Below, piece by piece: positions 24,318 through 32,329 of a stretch of DNA of 64,000 nucleotides. A model generated the notes under the pieces. That model did not search any database and was not told the origin of the DNA. It saw nothing but the letters and a program-made list of their open reading frames with translations. How positions within the stretch are numbered: position 1 is the first letter of the stretch; every line of letters begins with the position of its first letter. The stretch is from positions 1 through 64,000 of the forward strand of contig WGMC01000037.1 in assembly GCA_016125265.1 (NCBI GenBank), given 5' to 3'. The position numbers and the translations under genes were made by a program. This stretch comes from Planctomycetaceae bacterium (GTDB lineage Bacteria > Planctomycetota > UBA1135 > GCA-002686595).

Positions 24318-26267
24318 TCAGCCGGCGGCGTCCAGGTCGGGGTCGCCCGTCGCGCGGGACGGTTCGGCGAACAGGCGCGATGAGCCGCGGTGGCTCTTCT
24401 TGGCGCGGGACTTGCCCGCGTCGAGCGCTCGGCGGGAGAGGTCGCGGAAGCGCGGCAAGAGGTCCTGGCGGCCCGCTTCGACGAGTGCTTCTTCGACGAG
24501 CTTGAAGTTGGCGGGATCCTTCCAGCGCACGAGGGCCTTCTGGATGCGGCGCTCGCGCCCGCCCTTCGGCACGTGCACGGGCTCCTTGGTGAGCGGGTCG
24601 ATCCCCGTCGCCCATTGCACACAGGCGCGGGTCATCGGCAGCGGGATGAACTCCTGGGCCTGTTCGGGGCTGTAGTTGCGTTCGAGGAGTTTCTCGAAGA
24701 GTCGCACCGACGCCGCCAAGTCCGTGCCCGGATGGCCGACGATGAAGTAGTTCGCCAGGTACTGGTCCTTGCCCTGGCGCTCGCAGGCCTCCTGGTACTC
24801 GGATTCGAACTCCTCGTACTTCTCGAAGACCGGCTTGTTCATCAGCCGCAGCACCTCGGGGTCCGCGTGTTCGGGCGCCAGCTTCAGCCGGCCGGGCACG
24901 TGGTTCTCGACGAGGGTGTCGTGCAGGGGCAGGGTGTCGCCCTTCTTGTTGCGCAGCATGTCGTAGCGCACACCGCTCGACACGAATGCGTGTTTCACCT
25001 TGGGCGCACGCGCAACGAGCCCGAGCAGGCGCCGGTACCCCTCGCTGGCCTTGTCGAGGCGCAGGGCCGGGCACGGGTCGGGCGTCAGGCAATCGCGGTC
25101 CAAACAGCCCTTGCCGGCCTCGAGCAACTTGCAGCCGAGGCCCCACATGTTCGCCGTGGGTCCGCCGACGTCCGTGATCGTGCCGCGGAAGTCGAAGCGG
25201 TCCGCGAGCCCAGCGGCCTCCTTCAGGATCGAGGTTTCGCTGCGACTCTGGATCGCGCGGCCCTGGTGGAACGTGATCGAGCAGAACGAACAATCCGCGA
25301 AACACCCCCGGTGGGTGTTGATCGAGAACTTGACGGGCTCCAGGGCGGGCACGCCGCCGGCGCGGTCGTGGGCCGGGTGCCACGCGCGCTGGAAGGGCAG
25401 GTCGTAATAACTATCCACCTCGGGACCACTCGCCGGCACGAGCGGCGGGTACTGCAACAACACGCGGTTGCCGTGGAGTTGGGCCAGCACCTTCGCACCG
25501 GGATGGTTCTCCTCGCGCACGGCGTCGAACAGCGGCACGAGCAACTTCCAATCCGCGGCAATCTCCTCGTAGGAGGGCACCCAACGCACGTCGTTCGGCA
25601 CATCGGCCTTGGCGACCAGCTCGCACGTCTGCGCCATGCCGCCGAGCGACTCGCCGCGCTGCAGGCGACGCGCGACTTCGAGCGCCGTGCGTTCGCCCAT
25701 GCCCCACACCAAAAGATCGGCCTTCGCGTCGACCAGGATCGAGCGGCGCAGTTTTTCGTCCCAGTAGTCGTAGTACGCGAGCCGCCGCGGCCCGGCTTCC
25801 ATGCCGCCGATCACCACGGGCACACCAGGGAAGTGGTGGCGCGCCAGCGCCGTGTACGCGATCGTCGCGCGGTTGGGGCGCCCGGGTCGCCCGCCGGGGC
25901 GGTACACGTCCGTGCGGCGGCGCTTCTTCGCGGCGGTGTAGTTGGTGACCATCGAATCGATGGTCCCGGCCGTCACGCCGACGAACAGGCGCGGGGTGGG
26001 CAGGCGCAGCCAACCGGAATCGTCTGCCGTCACGCCGTCTTCGGCGAGTTCGGGGCAGTCGAGCATGCCCACGCGAAGCCCCTTCGACTCGAGGAAACGG
26101 CCGATCGCGGCCGCGCCGAAGGAAGAGTGGTCCACGTACGCGTCGCCCGAGACGAGCACGATGTCGAGCTCGTCCCACCCTCGCGCTTCCATTTCGGCGC
26201 GGGTGCGCGGCAAGAAGTCCCCGAGTCGGGGAGCGGGCGCGGAATCTCGGCGGGAAGGTGAGGCCAT
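24318..26267 (-). CDS. ygiQ: YgiQ-family radical SAM protein
   Basis: 649 residues. The N-terminal part (WDELDIVLVSGDAYVDHSSFGAAAIGRFLESKGLRVGML) is the conserved opening of the YgiQ/UPF0313 family. It is followed by a radical SAM core whose cluster motif is NTHRGCFADCSFCSITFHQGR (C-x3-C-x2-C, near residue 320). The C-terminal part has the family phrases KLAPEHADPEVLRLMNKP and YFIVGHPGT. The Cys-x-x-x-Cys-x-x-Cys set binds the 4Fe-4S cluster that cleaves SAM; the family's substrate is not established. It is divergent from the 26362 membrane gene, 94 bp apart. Length is near the usual 650-720 residues. Confidence 0.92.
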   Translation of the reverse strand: MASPSRRDSAPAPRLGDFLPRTRAEMEARGWDELDIVLVSGDAYVDHSSFGAAAIGRFLESKGLRVGMLDCPELAEDGVTADDSGWLRLPTPRLFVGVTAGTIDSMVTNYTAAKKRRRTDVYRPGGRPGRPNRATIAYTALARHHFPGVPVVIGGMEAGPRRLAYYDYWDEKLRRSILVDAKADLLVWGMGERTALEVARRLQRGESLGGMAQTCELVAKADVPNDVRWVPSYEEIAADWKLLVPLFDAVREENHPGAKVLAQLHGNRVLLQYPPLVPASGPEVDSYYDLPFQRAWHPAHDRAGGVPALEPVKFSINTHRGCFADCSFCSITFHQGRAIQSRSETSILKEAAGLADRFDFRGTITDVGGPTANMWGLGCKLLEAGKGCLDRDCLTPDPCPALRLDKASEGYRRLLGLVARAPKVKHAFVSSGVRYDMLRNKKGDTLPLHDTLVENHVPGRLKLAPEHADPEVLRLMNKPVFEKYEEFESEYQEACERQGKDQYLANYFIVGHPGTDLAASVRLFEKLLERNYSPEQAQEFIPLPMTRACVQWATGIDPLTKEPVHVPKGGRERRIQKALVRWKDPANFKLVEEALVEAGRQDLLPRFRDLSRRALDAGKSRAKKSHRGSSRLFAEPSRATGDPDLDAAG

Positions 26268-26361
26268 GGCGATTGCCCTCGGCCAAAAGCGTTGGGCCGG
26301 GCATCCTAACCGGCGGCGACCGCGGAGCTTTGTGCCCCCGCGTGCGGACTAGAATCCGGCC

Positions 26362-27789
26362 GTGGTGAACGGGGCAGAGGCGGTCGGCGGAGGGGTGCAG
26401 GCGCGTCCGTTTTCGCCCCGGCGGTTCTGGGTGGGGAGCCTCGTTGCGCTCCTGTTCTACGCGCTGACCCCCTTGGGACGGGCCTTTGGCGACGGCGTCG
26501 ACCTGGGCCTCGCCCTGGAGGCCGGCGGCGGGTCCCACCATTGGCTGCTCGCCCAGCTCGGGCGCGGCCTCTGCGCGCTCGGCTTTTCGGGCGAAGAGGC
26601 CGTGCGCTGGCTGTCGCTCGCGCCCATGGCCCTGGCCGTCGGGTGCATCGCGGGCGCGGTCGGACCCGGGGTGGCCGCGCTGGTCGCGCTCGCGCCGTCG
26701 GTGTGGTTCTTCGCGACCACCGCGGAGGTGCACGGGCTGCAGTGTTTCGGTGCGACGGTCGCGGTGCTGGCGGTGTGGAGCAAACCGCACGTGTTCGGGT
26801 GGCGGCGGTCGCTTCTGTGCTTGATGGCGGCGGCTGCGGTGCCGCTCTTCCATCCGGTGTTGGTGGGGCTCGCGCCGCTGTTCCTGCTGCTGGCGGTGCC
26901 ACCCGGCCCCTGGCGGCGCGCGTTGAGCTGGCTGGTGCTCTTGGCTGGGCCGCTGCTTGCGCTCGCCGCCGGGCCGCTCGCCGCACAACTCGATTGGGTC
27001 GCCTATCTCGACACGACGAGCAACATCGGCGACCAGGGAAAGGCGCTGCCCGCGCGCATCGCGGAGTTCGGCGCACTCGCTCCCCGCGACTACCTGGACT
27101 TCGTGTGGGCCGAGTTCGTGTTGCCGTTCGGCGTTCTGGGCCCGCTGGCCGTGCTGGGTTGGCTCGGCGCGTGGCGGCGGGGTTCGGCGGAGGCTTTGCC
27201 ATTCCTCGCGGTCCTCGTTGCCAACCCCTGTGCGCTCGCCCTCGTCGGAATCCGCGAGCTCGGCGGGTATCCGATCGGCCTCGTTGCGCCGATGGCGCTG
27301 GGCACCAGCGCGGCCCTCGGGAGTTCCTGCGCGCGGCGGTGGGTCCTCCTGGTGTTGCTCGTGGCCCAATTCCTGCTCGCGTGGGATCTGCGCGAGGGCT
27401 ACCGCGCCGAGGGGCGGGACGACACGTTTGCGCGGGAGGTATTGGCCGAACTGGAGCGGCGAGAGGTACCGCCGATGGGCGCCTGGCTCTTGACCGTGCG
27501 CAACAGCCGATGGCGAGCCGTGTCCCTCGCGGGCGGCCCGCCGGGTGTGGATGTGCGCTACGCACTCGATCCGTTGCCGGCGCGCGCTCGACCGGCCGCA
27601 GCCCAGCGCATGGCCGAGTTGGCGGCGAGCTACGTCCGGGGCGGTGGCATCTTGTTGGTCGACCCCGCCCTTTTCGGCGACAGGCCCGGACTCACGAGCA
27701 CCAGGGCTCTCGTGCGCGAACTGGAGCGACGTTTCGAGCTGCTTCCCTTCGGCCCTTTGGCATTGGAGCTTCGCCCGCGCGCGCCCTAG
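26362..27789 (+). CDS. polytopic membrane protein, possibly glycosyltransferase-like
   Basis: 475 residues from GTG 26362 (a second GTG follows directly). About ten membrane segments fill residues 20-345, including FWVGSLVALLFYALTP, SLAPMALAVGCIAGAVGPGVAALVALAPSVWFFATTAEV, LLCLMAAAAVPLFHPVLVGLAPLFLLLAV and LVLLVAQFLLAWDL. The arrangement, with an Asp in an early loop (FGDGVDLGLALEAGG) and a soluble C-terminal domain of about 120 residues, resembles TMEM260/DUF2723 or GT-C-type glycosyltransferases. No motif settles it. The gene overlaps the convergent LpxO-like gene by 4 bp. Confidence 0.62.
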   Translation: MVNGAEAVGGGVQARPFSPRRFWVGSLVALLFYALTPLGRAFGDGVDLGLALEAGGGSHHWLLAQLGRGLCALGFSGEEAVRWLSLAPMALAVGCIAGAVGPGVAALVALAPSVWFFATTAEVHGLQCFGATVAVLAVWSKPHVFGWRRSLLCLMAAAAVPLFHPVLVGLAPLFLLLAVPPGPWRRALSWLVLLAGPLLALAAGPLAAQLDWVAYLDTTSNIGDQGKALPARIAEFGALAPRDYLDFVWAEFVLPFGVLGPLAVLGWLGAWRRGSAEALPFLAVLVANPCALALVGIRELGGYPIGLVAPMALGTSAALGSSCARRWVLLVLLVAQFLLAWDLREGYRAEGRDDTFAREVLAELERREVPPMGAWLLTVRNSRWRAVSLAGGPPGVDVRYALDPLPARARPAAAQRMAELAASYVRGGGILLVDPALFGDRPGLTSTRALVRELERRFELLPFGPLALELRPRAP

Positions 27790-28712
27790 ACCAGGTAATA
27801 GAGCCCGGCCATCAGTCCGACGACCAACGCGTACTTCACCGCGTAGTACACCCGCCGGTTGGTGCGTTTTTTGATACCGCGGAAGAACGCCTTCAGGTGG
27901 AAGAACACCGGCGTCACGCGGTTGAGCGCGCCGGGCTTTTCGTCCGCCTCGTTGTGGCTCGCCGTGATTCGGTACACACGGTCGATCAGAAACTGGTTGA
28001 AGGCGCGCATCGCGCGGGTGTGCAGCGGACGCGTGAAGTCGACGAACAGAATCAGGCGCGGCTCGTCGGTTGCGTTCTCGGCCCAGTGCACGTAGGTCTC
28101 GTCAAACACCACGTCTTCGCCTTCGCGCCAGCGGTGCTGCTCTCCATCGACCCAGATCTGGCAGCCATCCTGACGCGGACACACGAGGCCCAGGTGGTAA
28201 CGCAGCGAGCTCGCGAACGGGTCGCGGTGCTTGCCGAGTTTCGCGCCGGGGGGCAGCAGCGTGAACGCCGCCGAGTTCACTTCGGGGATCGCCGCGAGGA
28301 GGGCAACCGTGCGCGGGCAGCTCTTCTGGGCCGAGGGCAAGAAGTCGCCGTACCACTTCATGTGGAAGCGTTTCCAGCCCAGCTTCTTGAAGGAGACGAA
28401 GGCCAGGTCCTGTTGGCCCGCGTTGTAGTCGATCTTGCCGTCCGCGTAGAGCGCCACGGCCTCGTCGCGGATGGTCTGCCAGTTGGCCTTGAGCGGCGCG
28501 AGTTGTGGAAACCGCGCGGGATCGAGGAACGGATCCTTCGGAACCGCAGAGAACAGGTAGAAGAGTGTGTTGAGCGGCGAGAAGAGCCCCGAGTGTTCGG
28601 TCAACTGGCGCTCGAATCGCAGGCGCACACGACCGCGCAGGTGGACCCCTAGAACGCAGGCCACATAGCCGTACAGCAGCAGAAGCTTCGGGGCGAAGAT
28701 CGTCGAGAGCAT
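27786..28712 (-). CDS. membrane-bound aspartyl/asparaginyl beta-hydroxylase family protein (LpxO-like)
   Basis: 308 residues with a hydrophobic segment at each end (LLLLYGYVACVLGVHL and ALVVGLMAGLYYLV). The centre is a 2OG-Fe hydroxylase of the Asp/Asn beta-hydroxylase family: GAKLGKHRDPFASSLRYHLGL supplies His and Asp, VFDETYVHWAENATDEPRLILFVD the distal His and the 2-oxoglutarate Arg. The size and membrane ends match LpxO, which hydroxylates a secondary acyl chain of lipid A, so a lipid substrate is plausible but unproven. Last gene of the minus-strand run mutY, glycosyltransferase, aminotransferase, hydroxylase; 102 bp separate it from the aminotransferase. Confidence 0.82.
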   Translation of the reverse strand: MLSTIFAPKLLLLYGYVACVLGVHLRGRVRLRFERQLTEHSGLFSPLNTLFYLFSAVPKDPFLDPARFPQLAPLKANWQTIRDEAVALYADGKIDYNAGQQDLAFVSFKKLGWKRFHMKWYGDFLPSAQKSCPRTVALLAAIPEVNSAAFTLLPPGAKLGKHRDPFASSLRYHLGLVCPRQDGCQIWVDGEQHRWREGEDVVFDETYVHWAENATDEPRLILFVDFTRPLHTRAMRAFNQFLIDRVYRITASHNEADEKPGALNRVTPVFFHLKAFFRGIKKRTNRRVYYAVKYALVVGLMAGLYYLV

Positions 28713-28814
28713 GGCGCTGGGAGAGGGCGGACGCGGGGGCGCGATCCGGCGCGTCGGTCGAAACTCTAACCGCGGGATTCGATGCCCGCGACGCCGCGAA
28801 ATCGGAGCCCCGAT

Positions 28815-30059
28815 CTAGGGACGCTCCGCCGTCCGGAACGATTGCTCGCGCAACCCTTCCAAGGCCACCACCAAACGCCGCACCTGGTCCAAGTCGTTGT
28901 GGGCCGCGGCGGCGATGCGGAGCACGCGTTGCCCGGGTTTTGGCCAGGGCATCACGGGCACTTCGATGTGATGCTCGCGGAACAGCCGGTCGTGGATCTG
29001 ATCGAGCGCGCCGTTGCTGGCGGCGCTGGAGAACGGCGCCGGAAGCGGCAGCGACGCAAGCGCGCCGAGCATCGCGTCCGGCGCCGGGGCCGGAACATCG
29101 AGCGCCGCGCACAGGAGGTCGCGTCCGGCGAGCGCGAGTTGCCGGTTGCGCTCCATCAGGGCCCGGATGCCGCCGGGCAATAGGCCGTCCAGGAACCGGA
29201 TGGCCGTCGGGATGGTCAGCCAGGGCGAAGGGTCTTGGGTGCCGGTCCAATCGAACTCCAAGCGGAAGCGCGATCGGTCGGTGCGCGGGCTGTTCGCGCC
29301 GTGACTGACCACCAGCGGCCGCAGCGCAGCCTGACGGTCCCGGCGCACGTGCAGGAACGCCGAGCCCTTGGGCGTGCACAGCCATTTGTGCGCATTCGCC
29401 GTGTAGTAGCTGGCGCCGAGGGCCAAGAGGTCGAGCGGCAACATGCCGAGCGCGTGGGCGCCGTCCACCAGCACGGGCACGCCGCGCGACTCGAGTTGGG
29501 CCACCAGCGTCTCGATCGGAAACACGAGCCCCGTCGGGCTCGTCACGTGGTCCAGGAGACAAAAGCGCGTACGGTCCGTAACCGCACCGAGCACGGCCTC
29601 GGTCACCTGATCCGCCGAGACAAGCGGGAACGGCACTTTGGCGACGGTGAGTTTGGCCCCGAAACGCGCGGCCACGCGCTGCATAGCGTTGGCGCAGGCG
29701 TTGTAGACGTGGTCGGTGGTCAGAAGCTCGTCACCCGGCTGCAGCACGAGCGATTCGAGCACCGTGTTCACGCCGGTCGTCGCATTCGGCACGAACGCCA
29801 GATCGTCGGCCGCGGCTCCGACGAGGCCCGCGAGCGCTGCGCGCGCCGCGTCCAGCAGTCCCTCGAGCTCGCGCTGCATGAAGCGCACGGGTTCGCTCTC
29901 GAGGCGTCGGCGCAGTTCGTCCTGGTGGGCCAGTACGACCCGCGGCGCGGCGCCATAGGAGCCGTGGTTCAAGAACGTGATCTCGGGATCCAGGCCCCAA
30001 TGCACGCGGAACGGCGAGGGCCCCGTCAGCCCAGCGGGATCGGGCGCGGAACGGTTCAT
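28815..30059 (-). CDS. class V aminotransferase family (isopenicillin-N epimerase-like) PLP enzyme
   Basis: 414 residues from ATG 30059. Fold-type I class V features are clear: the opening FLNHGSYGAAPRVVL, the phosphate loop NATTGVNTVLESL, the PLP Asp in VLVDGAHALGMLPL, and the Schiff-base Lys in ANAHKWLCTPKGSAFL. This set is typical of isopenicillin-N epimerase-like proteins. Relatives include cysteine desulfurases and epimerases of peptide intermediates. No peptide synthetase lies nearby, so a penicillin role is not implied. The ATG overlaps the stop of the glycosyltransferase gene as ATGA (30056-30059), so the two are translationally coupled. Confidence 0.87.
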   Translation of the reverse strand: MNRSAPDPAGLTGPSPFRVHWGLDPEITFLNHGSYGAAPRVVLAHQDELRRRLESEPVRFMQRELEGLLDAARAALAGLVGAAADDLAFVPNATTGVNTVLESLVLQPGDELLTTDHVYNACANAMQRVAARFGAKLTVAKVPFPLVSADQVTEAVLGAVTDRTRFCLLDHVTSPTGLVFPIETLVAQLESRGVPVLVDGAHALGMLPLDLLALGASYYTANAHKWLCTPKGSAFLHVRRDRQAALRPLVVSHGANSPRTDRSRFRLEFDWTGTQDPSPWLTIPTAIRFLDGLLPGGIRALMERNRQLALAGRDLLCAALDVPAPAPDAMLGALASLPLPAPFSSAASNGALDQIHDRLFREHHIEVPVMPWPKPGQRVLRIAAAAHNDLDQVRRLVVALEGLREQSFRTAERP

Positions 30060-30904
30060 GGGCGCGACTTCTTCTCGATCAAGTCCGCGAGCAACCCCAC
30101 GGACAGCACCTGAACCACCGCGACGAACAGCAACACCGTCTTGTCGCCGAGGTTTCGATCGATGAACACGTCGTGCAGCAGCGACACGAGCAACACGAGG
30201 CCGAGCGCCAAGCTGACGGGATAAAAGACCTTCAGCGGGTTGAAGTACAAAACCGTGCGCACGATCAGCGCCGTGAAGCCGAGTGTGTCGCGGATCGGCT
30301 TGATCTTCGAGCGCCCCTCGCGGTGCGCGTAGCTCACGTCGATCCACGCAACGTTGTGGTGGTTGGTGAGCGACGCCAGTGTGATCGTCGTGGTGAAACT
30401 GAATCCCTGCGGCAGGATCGAGCGGTAGCGCAACACCAGTTCGCGGCGGAACGCGCGCAGGCCGGAGTTGAGGTCGGGAATCGGCTCACCCACCAGGAAC
30501 TCGGCCAGGCGGCGGAGGGCCCACTTGGCGGGCCGACGGATGGTGGGAATGTGCACGTCGGCCCCGCGCCGCGCGCCTACGGCCATCTCCGCGCCAGCGT
30601 CGATCGCCGCCAGGAGGTCGGGAATGCGGTCCTCCGGGTACGTGCCGTCGGCGTCGGTGATCACGACCACGTCGTGGGCGGCGGCGGCAAACCCCGTCTT
30701 GAGCGCCGCGCCGTAACCGCGATTGACCGCGTGGCGCACGACACGCAGGCGCGGAAACTCGCCCACGAGGCGCTCCAACTCGAGCGCCGTGCCGTCCTTC
30801 GAGCCGTCGTTGACGACGAGGATCTCGAGGGGAGCGCCGAGTTCCAGCGACGAGAGACGCTCGATCACGCCGCGGATGCCGCGCTCCTCGTTGTAGGCGG
30901 GCAC
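30056..30904 (-). CDS. family 2 glycosyltransferase, dolichyl-phosphate mannose synthase-like, with two TM helices
   Basis: 282 residues from the GTG at 30904. The GT-A core is complete: PAYNEERGI, LVVNDGSKDGT, NRGYGAALKTGF, the metal-binding ITDADGTYPED, and DLNSGLRAFRR. Two C-terminal membrane helices follow (YPVSLALGLVLLVSLLHDVFI and TVLLFVAVVQVLSVGLLADL). Such enzymes move a sugar from a nucleotide onto a lipid carrier. The start is doubtful: GTG 30904 cuts the first beta strand, which should read VTIVVPAYN, and the open frame continues upstream without ATG or GTG. A CTG at 30985 or another weak codon may be used. It feeds into the aminotransferase gene. Confidence 0.85.
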   Translation of the reverse strand: MPAYNEERGIRGVIERLSSLELGAPLEILVVNDGSKDGTALELERLVGEFPRLRVVRHAVNRGYGAALKTGFAAAAHDVVVITDADGTYPEDRIPDLLAAIDAGAEMAVGARRGADVHIPTIRRPAKWALRRLAEFLVGEPIPDLNSGLRAFRRELVLRYRSILPQGFSFTTTITLASLTNHHNVAWIDVSYAHREGRSKIKPIRDTLGFTALIVRTVLYFNPLKVFYPVSLALGLVLLVSLLHDVFIDRNLGDKTVLLFVAVVQVLSVGLLADLIEKKSRP

Positions 30905-31082
30905 GACGATCGTGACGCCCTTCGACGAGTGGGCTGTTTGCCCGTCGGGCTGGGGTGCGTGGGCGGGCGGGATGGGAGCCTCCAGGTGGCGGTGGTCGGC
31001 GGACGGAGCGATCGGAACCGGCGGAGGATAACGGCGCGACCGGCGAACCGCGGCGTCGGGCGACGCTGGAGCGCCCCTGGTC

Positions 31083-32213
31083 CTAGCCGCGGGCGAGGCG
31101 GGTCAGGGCCTTCTTGGCGAGGCCGCTGAGGGGCAACTCCCGCGCGCGTGAAGGTGTGCACCAAAGCAGTTCCCGCGCGCCCTGGACGGCCACCTCGCCG
31201 GAGAACTCGGCCGCGAGCAGCCGGGCGCGGATGCGGTGGTGGGTGATCGCGTGGCGCAGTTCGCCGACGCTCGGCCAGTCGTCCACGGCAAGCCCAGGGA
31301 GCGGCCACTGGGCTTCGAAGAGCCGTGTGGGCCCGGCGCCGGGCGCCAACTCGCGGGTCGGGAGTTCGAAAAGGCCGCCCATGGAGCGCCCCTCGGGCCG
31401 TCGCACGAACAGCAGGTCCCCGCGGCGGCGCGCCACGGCCAACTCCAGCTCGACTTCGACGGGGGCGGCCCGAGCCTTGGGTCGCGGCAACTCGGTTTGC
31501 CGGCCGGTGCGATTGGCGGCGCACAGCGCGGCGACGGGGCAGGGGCCGCATTCCGGGGCACGGGGACCGCACAGGGTCGCACCCAGCTCCATCAACGCCT
31601 GGTTCCAAGCGCCCGGCCCTTCGGCCCCGACCGCCGCGGGCGGCACCAACTCGGCGGCCAGCGCCCAGGCCCGGCGCGCCAGTTCGGCGCTGCCCACCGG
31701 GGCTTCCAGCTCGAACCAACGCGCGAACACGCGGGCCACGTTCCCGTCGACGACGGGCTCGGACAGGCCGAACGCGATCGACGAGATGGCCCCGGCCGTG
31801 TACGGGCCCACTCCGGGCAGTGCGGCGAGCGCCGCGGGGTCCGCCGGGAGCAGCCCCCCGTGGTGCTCCACCAGCACCCGGGCGGCATCGCGCAGCGCAC
31901 GGGCACGGCGGTAGTACCCGAGGCCACTCCAGGCCGCCATCAGCTCGTCGTCCCCGGCCTCGGCGAGGCGCCGGGCGTCCGGGAATCGGTCGAGGAAACG
32001 CTGCCAATACCCGAGGACCGCGCCCACACGGGTCTGCTGGAGCATCGCCTCGCTGATCCAGATGGCGTAGGGGTCGCGGCTGCGGCGCCAGGGCAGGTCG
32101 CGGGCACTCTCCTGGAACCACGGGAGGAGGGCTCCCCGCAACAGCGAGGCGGTCGCGGCGTCGACGCGCGGCGACCCGGCCCCCCGAGCGACTCCTTTCC
32201 GCGGCGCCCCCAT
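31083..32213 (-). CDS. mutY: A/G-specific adenine glycosylase
   Basis: 376 residues from ATG 32213. The enzyme removes adenine mispaired with 8-oxoguanine. All hallmarks are present: Glu55 in WISEAMLQQTRV, helix-hairpin-helix LPGVGPYTAGA (132-142), catalytic Asp156 in VVDGNVARVFARW, and the 4Fe-4S ligands Cys215, Cys222, Cys225 and Cys231 in the C-x6-C-x2-C-x5-C spacing. The C-terminal 120 residues form the NUDIX-like domain that recognises 8-oxoguanine (GGLFELPTRELAPG, LRHAITHHRIRARLL). First gene of the minus-strand run; 178 bp separate it from the glycosyltransferase start as called. Confidence 0.95.
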   Translation of the reverse strand: MGAPRKGVARGAGSPRVDAATASLLRGALLPWFQESARDLPWRRSRDPYAIWISEAMLQQTRVGAVLGYWQRFLDRFPDARRLAEAGDDELMAAWSGLGYYRRARALRDAARVLVEHHGGLLPADPAALAALPGVGPYTAGAISSIAFGLSEPVVDGNVARVFARWFELEAPVGSAELARRAWALAAELVPPAAVGAEGPGAWNQALMELGATLCGPRAPECGPCPVAALCAANRTGRQTELPRPKARAAPVEVELELAVARRRGDLLFVRRPEGRSMGGLFELPTRELAPGAGPTRLFEAQWPLPGLAVDDWPSVGELRHAITHHRIRARLLAAEFSGEVAVQGARELLWCTPSRARELPLSGLAKKALTRLARG

Positions 32214-32329
32214 GCCCGCCAGCGTAGCGGCCCGGCGCACCCCGCCGCGAGGAACGACTCCGGCTCTAGCTGGGCACCGCCGGGGCCCGATGCAGGGGAA
32301 GACCCCCACCGGAACTCCCGCCCGTACGA

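Noticed and set aside
28815-30059. beta-lactam biosynthesis gene
   Set aside because: Only family resemblance to isopenicillin-N epimerase; no peptide synthetase or IPN synthase is in the window.
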